Shown here piece after piece: positions 28,676-33,060 of a DNA stretch of 33,060 bases. The stretch covers positions 1-33,060 of the forward strand of contig JAFNGF010000023.1 in the NCBI GenBank assembly GCA_017885385.1, in the 5' to 3' direction. The notes beneath the pieces were generated by a model that worked only from the letters and a program-made list of their open reading frames with translations, was not told the origin of the DNA and ran no database searches. Both the position numbers and the translations under genes were made by a program. Each line of letters starts with the position of its first letter. Positions within the stretch are counted from its first letter, which is position 1. Origin of the DNA: Planctomycetota bacterium. Its GTDB lineage: Bacteria > Planctomycetota > Phycisphaerae > Sedimentisphaerales > Anaerobacaceae.

Positions 28676-28704
28676 CGGTTGCATGGCAAAAATTGATGCA
28701 ACCG
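28676..28704. repeat. 9-bp perfect inverted repeat upstream of the flippase gene
   Basis: CGGTTGCAT (28676-28684) - 11 nt - ATGCAACCG (28696-28704), read directly. Confidence 0.6.
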
Positions 28705-29323
28705 TTTGCAGGAGAGAAGCCACATTAGTTCTCTATGCCAGTCTTAGTCGCTTTTGTCTTTACCTGCCCGGTCACGCGCACCAAGGGTCGCAGTTATCCC
28801 CCACTTGAGCGTCGCCCTTTTGTCCGTTAGGAAGTGCGGCAACAGCCCAGCCGTGAACTTCGCGGCTTCGCTAGCTCGACCCTCAATAAGCCGTGAGAGC
28901 CGTAACCCGAATTCCATACCCCTTTAGTGGTAATTGGCTCGCAGACATTATTGACTCTGAGCATCAGAAACTATTATCCACTGCCGAAAACTCGCAAATG
29001 CCTCCTCCCTGAAACACCTGATTTAGTCATCAAGATACCCACTTAATCGTCCGGTTGTCAAAAGATTCTTAGCAAGAATTGCAACTGGCAAGAATTTTTT
29101 GCACGACTTCCGATAACATTCGAAGGAAACAAGGCGACCGGCAATCGTTCCTGATGCCTAATTTGCTGGTCTCCGAAGGCAGCACCCATTCCTCATGGTA
29201 GAAACCTTCCTGCCGGTAGACCCATGCGACTAATAATCCTGCCAATGGCCACCTGTTCGGTTTTTTGTTCACCTGTGTAGAAAAAAGTCCTATAATGGAT
29301 TTACCCATGTGGTGGGCAGGAGG

Positions 29324-29456
29324 CCTAGTAGTCTGTCATGATTGATTGTGTGACTTGTCATTCCCGCGAAAGCGGGAATCCAAAATACTGACGTCCTGGA
29401 TTCCGCATCAAGTGCGGAATGACAACCTACCTAATCGAGCTTGACGGACTACTAGG
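29324..29456. mobile_element. MITE-like 133-bp palindromic element
   Basis: Terminal inverted repeats CCTAGTAGTCTGTCA / TGACGGACTACTAGG; each arm carries a nested hairpin (ATTCCCGC-GAAA-GCGGGAAT at 29360-29379; ATTCCGCA-TCAAG-TGCGGAAT at 29400-29420). Confidence 0.65.
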
Positions 29457-29544
29457 TTTCCGTTTGCCTGTGGCGAAACTTATTGTTACAATTTGATTGG
29501 TAGGGGGATCACACACGGTGATGCTCTGGTAGGAGGTCAACAGT

Positions 29545-32500
29545 ATGGTAAACTTAGCCAGTGCACGTGGGCGGCTGCGCAGTAGCCATCGGCAGCCATT
29601 GCATAAATTTTCCGTATGCTACCTGTTAATCGCTGGCCTGTTTTTCATTACTCTTTTGGGTGACACGGCAGTCGCGGCAACTTATTATTGCGACGCCGTT
29701 AATGGCAACGACAGCAATCCTGGCACAAGCGAGCAGCCGTGGAAGACTGTGGCGTACACGTTGCGAACAAATTCACTAGTAGGGCCCGGGGATACAGTGT
29801 ATTTGCGAGGTGGAACTTATCGGGAACAGGTTGATGTAAAGAAATACGGTACTCCGAACAATTGGATTACGGTCAAAAGTTATCCCGGGGAGACGGCGGT
29901 CTTGGACGGAACAGATCCGGTTACTGGCTGGACGCAAGCAGCATCAAATGACTCTTATTTAACTGTGCAAGGGGCAGTTAATCCTCGTTATAATAATATT
30001 TACTGGACGCGGGTGAAAGCGTCTAATTTTCCTTCCAATCTATCCGACACTGTTTTTTTTGAGGATCGCGTAATGGGAAGGATTGCCAGCGATCCGGACC
30101 AGTCAGTAGGATTTGGAGAAGATACTGTTGAATTTAGAGGAGTAGGGGCTGCTTCAGGAGGTCAAAACGCATACCTTATTGACCCAAATTTAAATCAAAA
30201 TGATGACTATTGGAATGGGGCGTTTGTTCATATACATTTAATCAATGATAATGCCAGTACGAGCCATAGGACTGTGGCGGATTTTGTATCAGCCGACCAT
30301 AAACTCATATTCGATTCAAATCTGCCAGCGAATATACTTGCCAGTAGGGACGTATATCGCATTATAAATCATCCTCATATTCTTAATAGTGCGGGAGAAT
30401 TTTATGTTAGCAACATTGAGACTGTCGGTGGAACTGATTATCGCAGGATTTATTACTGGCCGAAGAACACGAGCAATTTGACGGACAAGATAACGGTAGG
30501 AACTCGCTCTCACGCTTTTGTATCAGTAACAGGAGTAAGTTATTATCTTAATATTGAAGATTTAACAGTTTTCGGTGCAAAAAATAACGGAATAGATATT
30601 GAGGGTAGCGGTGGGGCTCGTGGTTCTTACGTTACAGTCAAGAACTGTATTATAACGGATTGTGGGAATTTAGGGATTCTATATGCGGGTATGAATAATG
30701 TGCGGGCAGAAGGCAATTATGTGCATCGAAACGGCAATAATGGAATTATAGCCAGTGGTGTGGACCACTGTGTTTTTAAGGGTAATGATTGCGGCGAAAA
30801 TAAGGGCACAGGTATTGATTTTTATGACGTTACCAACGGTATGATTATTAACAACATTTTATCGGGGATTCGCGGGGGGCATGGTAATGGTACTGCCGTA
30901 TATGGAACAACTTCAGATATTACTTGCGAGGACATTTTAGTGGCAGGTAATCGATATAACAATACCAATATGGCTTTTAATCTGGTTAGACGATTGGTTG
31001 TTTTTGGGAATCTGTTTGCACAAAATCCAATTGGTGATACTTATGCTATAACGGCATGGTCCTCAAGATATGATGGTTACCAGGTATGGATGAATAATAC
31101 TGCGCCAATTGCGGTTACCTACGCCTTATTCTTACATAGAGGACAGCAGGAATATACAGATTTACCCTGCCATTATGTAGTAAACAATGTTTTTCACGGA
31201 TTGGCTCACGGTTGGCACCCTACAAAATGGGATGAATTTGACCCTAGTGATGTTATAGTGGAAGACCGGACGTATAATGTTTATACCTACTATAACTGGG
31301 ACCAGGGTACGGCTGAAGGTTGGACATTGCACGAAGGTGAACAGGATCGTCGTTCCACCCCACTGATGGACCTATTTGTTAATCCAACATATCCTGATGG
31401 GGACTATCGTACAAAAGAGAACAGCCCCCTGCGCAGCACGGGCAAAAATGTGCAAGGAATTCTTGCTGAGCTGGGGATTATCGCCAAGTTCCCGGAATAT
31501 GATTTTACGAAAGATTTGGCGGGCAATGCTTGGAATAGCAATCCTTCCATAGGCTGCTATGAATATCACGGTCCAGCGTTGGAAAACATTGGAGATAAGT
31601 CCGTATATGTGAATAAGTCGCTTAACTTCACAGTCAGTGCCACTGATCCTGATGCAGATCCCATAACGTATTCTGCTCAGAATCTTCCGAGTGGTGCAAC
31701 TTTTCAGGGTCAAACCTTCAGTTGGACACCGACAGGTGGGCAGGTTGGCACCTACAAGGTAACGTTTATTGCAAGCGATGGTTCAGAGCAAGATTCCGAG
31801 ACAATCACAATCACGGTGAAAAGTACCAATCAAGCTCCCACTGCCAATGCTGGGCCAGACCAGACGGCCATCGATTCTGACGGCAATGGAAGTCAGCAGG
31901 TGACTCTGAATGGGTCAGGTTCTACCGACTCGGACGGCACCATTCAAAGCTACGTATGGAGTGAAGGGGGTACTCAGATTGCAACCGGCGTAAACCCAAC
32001 TGTGACGCTGTCTGTCGGTCAGCATACCATCACGCTTACAGTCACAGATGACGGTGGTCTGACGAATACAGATACCGTAGTGATCACGGTCAATGAATCC
32101 GGCACCAATCAACCTCCTATTGCGAATGCTGGACCGGATCATACCGTTACCGATGCTGACGGCAACGGCAGTGAGCAGGTTACTCTGAACGGCTCAGGTT
32201 CTTCCGATCCGGGCGGCGCCATTCAGAGTTACGTATGGAGAGAAGGCGGCAGCCAGATCGCGACAGGTGCAAACCCAACTGTGACGCTGTCAGTTGGTCA
32301 GCATACGATTACCCTGACGGTTACCGACAATGGCGGTTTGACGGATACAGATACGGTGACAATTGCAGTTAGCGCGAGCAGCAGTACTGATAATAACCCG
32401 CCAAGCGTCACCAACTGCTTACCAACTCCTGACTCAATACAGGTGCCGTTGAACAATCTGATAACCTTACATGTTATGGATAATGGCAAGGGTGTCGATG

Positions 32501-33060
32501 CGAACTCCGTAACAATCAAGGTCAATAACAACACTGTGTACTCCGGCAACACCGCCAACTACACCAGCGCGACCGGCAATTGCCGCAGAACGGGCACTAA
32601 AGCTGATTACACATTCTCTTTTCAGCCGAATGAAATGTTCGACTTCGAGCAAAAACTAACGGTCGCGGTAAATGCTTCAGACCTTGGCGGGAATGTGATC
32701 CCCGAATACACATATCCCTTCTGGACCGAGATGCGTTCCTTCGGCAAAAACAAAAGGGTCAGCTTGGGTTTAGATAACCTCGGCAGCGCAGCACCTGCAA
32801 CAGTTCGAGACAGCAGCGGTAATGTCTGGGCGGTCTGGCACGCAGGGCCAGCAGGCGCCAGGGCCATTTACCTCAGCAAGCTTGTGAACGAAGCAGCCAA
32901 TTTTAGCGGCAGCGTCCAATTGACCGACAGTTCTAGCGACTGCTGTAATCCCGTTATTGCCCTGGGTGCCAGTAATAACCTATACGTAGCCTGGCAGGAT
33001 AACCGCCGGGGCAACTGGGATGTCTATCTGTGCAACTCGGCCGACGGAGTAAACTGGTCG
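29545..33060 (+). CDS. Large secreted right-handed beta-helix protein with Ig-like and PKD domains, C-terminus cut by the window edge
   Basis: SD AGGAGG at 29531 before ATG 29545; signal-peptide-like N-term (FSVCYLLIAGLFFITLLGDTAVAA); TYYCDAVNGNDSNPGTSEQPWKTVAYTL; beta-helix region; Ig-like PALENIGDKSVYVNKSLNFTVSATDPDADPITYSAQNLPSGATF; two PKD repeats; YVAWQDNRRGNWDVY. Open frame of 1172 codons to the window end. Confidence 0.85.
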   Translation, partial: MVNLASARGRLRSSHRQPLHKFSVCYLLIAGLFFITLLGDTAVAATYYCDAVNGNDSNPGTSEQPWKTVAYTLRTNSLVGPGDTVYLRGGTYREQVDVKKYGTPNNWITVKSYPGETAVLDGTDPVTGWTQAASNDSYLTVQGAVNPRYNNIYWTRVKASNFPSNLSDTVFFEDRVMGRIASDPDQSVGFGEDTVEFRGVGAASGGQNAYLIDPNLNQNDDYWNGAFVHIHLINDNASTSHRTVADFVSADHKLIFDSNLPANILASRDVYRIINHPHILNSAGEFYVSNIETVGGTDYRRIYYWPKNTSNLTDKITVGTRSHAFVSVTGVSYYLNIEDLTVFGAKNNGIDIEGSGGARGSYVTVKNCIITDCGNLGILYAGMNNVRAEGNYVHRNGNNGIIASGVDHCVFKGNDCGENKGTGIDFYDVTNGMIINNILSGIRGGHGNGTAVYGTTSDITCEDILVAGNRYNNTNMAFNLVRRLVVFGNLFAQNPIGDTYAITAWSSRYDGYQVWMNNTAPIAVTYALFLHRGQQEYTDLPCHYVVNNVFHGLAHGWHPTKWDEFDPSDVIVEDRTYNVYTYYNWDQGTAEGWTLHEGEQDRRSTPLMDLFVNPTYPDGDYRTKENSPLRSTGKNVQGILAELGIIAKFPEYDFTKDLAGNAWNSNPSIGCYEYHGPALENIGDKSVYVNKSLNFTVSATDPDADPITYSAQNLPSGATFQGQTFSWTPTGGQVGTYKVTFIASDGSEQDSETITITVKSTNQAPTANAGPDQTAIDSDGNGSQQVTLNGSGSTDSDGTIQSYVWSEGGTQIATGVNPTVTLSVGQHTITLTVTDDGGLTNTDTVVITVNESGTNQPPIANAGPDHTVTDADGNGSEQVTLNGSGSSDPGGAIQSYVWREGGSQIATGANPTVTLSVGQHTITLTVTDNGGLTDTDTVTIAVSASSSTDNNPPSVTNCLPTPDSIQVPLNNLITLHVMDNGKGVDANSVTIKVNNNTVYSGNTANYTSATGNCRRTGTKADYTFSFQPNEMFDFEQKLTVAVNASDLGGNVIPEYTYPFWTEMRSFGKNKRVSLGLDNLGSAAPATVRDSSGNVWAVWHAGPAGARAIYLSKLVNEAANFSGSVQLTDSSSDCCNPVIALGASNNLYVAWQDNRRGNWDVYLCNSADGVNWS
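31828..32385 (+). repeat. Tandem PKD-domain duplication (2 x 279 bp)
   Basis: NQAPTANAGPDQT...GLTNTDTVVITV and NQPPIANAGPDHT...GLTDTDTVTIAV start at 31828 and 32107, exactly 279 bp (93 codons) apart. Confidence 0.85.

Noticed and set aside
28740-28870. Possible c-di-GMP (GEMM) riboswitch in the operon leader
   Set aside because: Checked both strands for the GEMM core by eye; the conserved blocks are not present.
29085-29103. sigma-54-like promoter TGGCAAGAATTTTTTGCA
   Set aside because: Spacing between GG and GC is 12 nt rather than the required 10; not a convincing -24/-12 site.
29069-29308. 79-aa minus-strand ORF
   Set aside because: No recognisable domain or convincing ribosome-binding context; treated as non-coding.
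1-33060. CRISPR array, tRNA/rRNA, phage or defence system
   Set aside because: No regularly spaced repeats, no tRNA/rRNA-like sequence, and no recognisable integrase, Cas or toxin-antitoxin proteins.

Overview
The window looks like one long exopolysaccharide (EPS) biosynthesis and export locus, probably from a Planctomycetota-like bacterium (taxonomy is inferred from gene style only). About 24 genes read on the minus strand, from a Wzx-type flippase at ~28.6 kb down to a chain-length determinant (Wzz/GumC-like) cut by the left edge. A divergent plus-strand gene for a large secreted beta-helix/PKD protein is cut by the right edge. The locus carries glycosyltransferases, a Wzy-like polymerase, an Alg13/Alg14-type split GT, CapA, MBOAT plus two SGNH acylation proteins, two polysaccharide deacetylases, four FemAB/GNAT-type transferases, a DegT aminotransferase, and a pyruvyl-transferase/FrhB-like pair. 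Most unusual points: (1) a 664-aa fusion of a nucleotidyltransferase/left-handed beta-helix region, apparently degenerate at its catalytic motifs, to an intact exosortase; (2) a GC-rich three-gene island (arginase, divergent alanine-dehydrogenase-family enzyme, PaaK/CapK-like adenylating ligase), possibly an amino-acid decoration module; (3) a decayed acyltransferase gene with a G8-tract frameshift; (4) a potentially structured leader upstream of the exosortase fusion; (5) a 133-bp palindromic MITE-like element in the divergent promoter region. All family calls come from reading motifs by eye; no database search was run.
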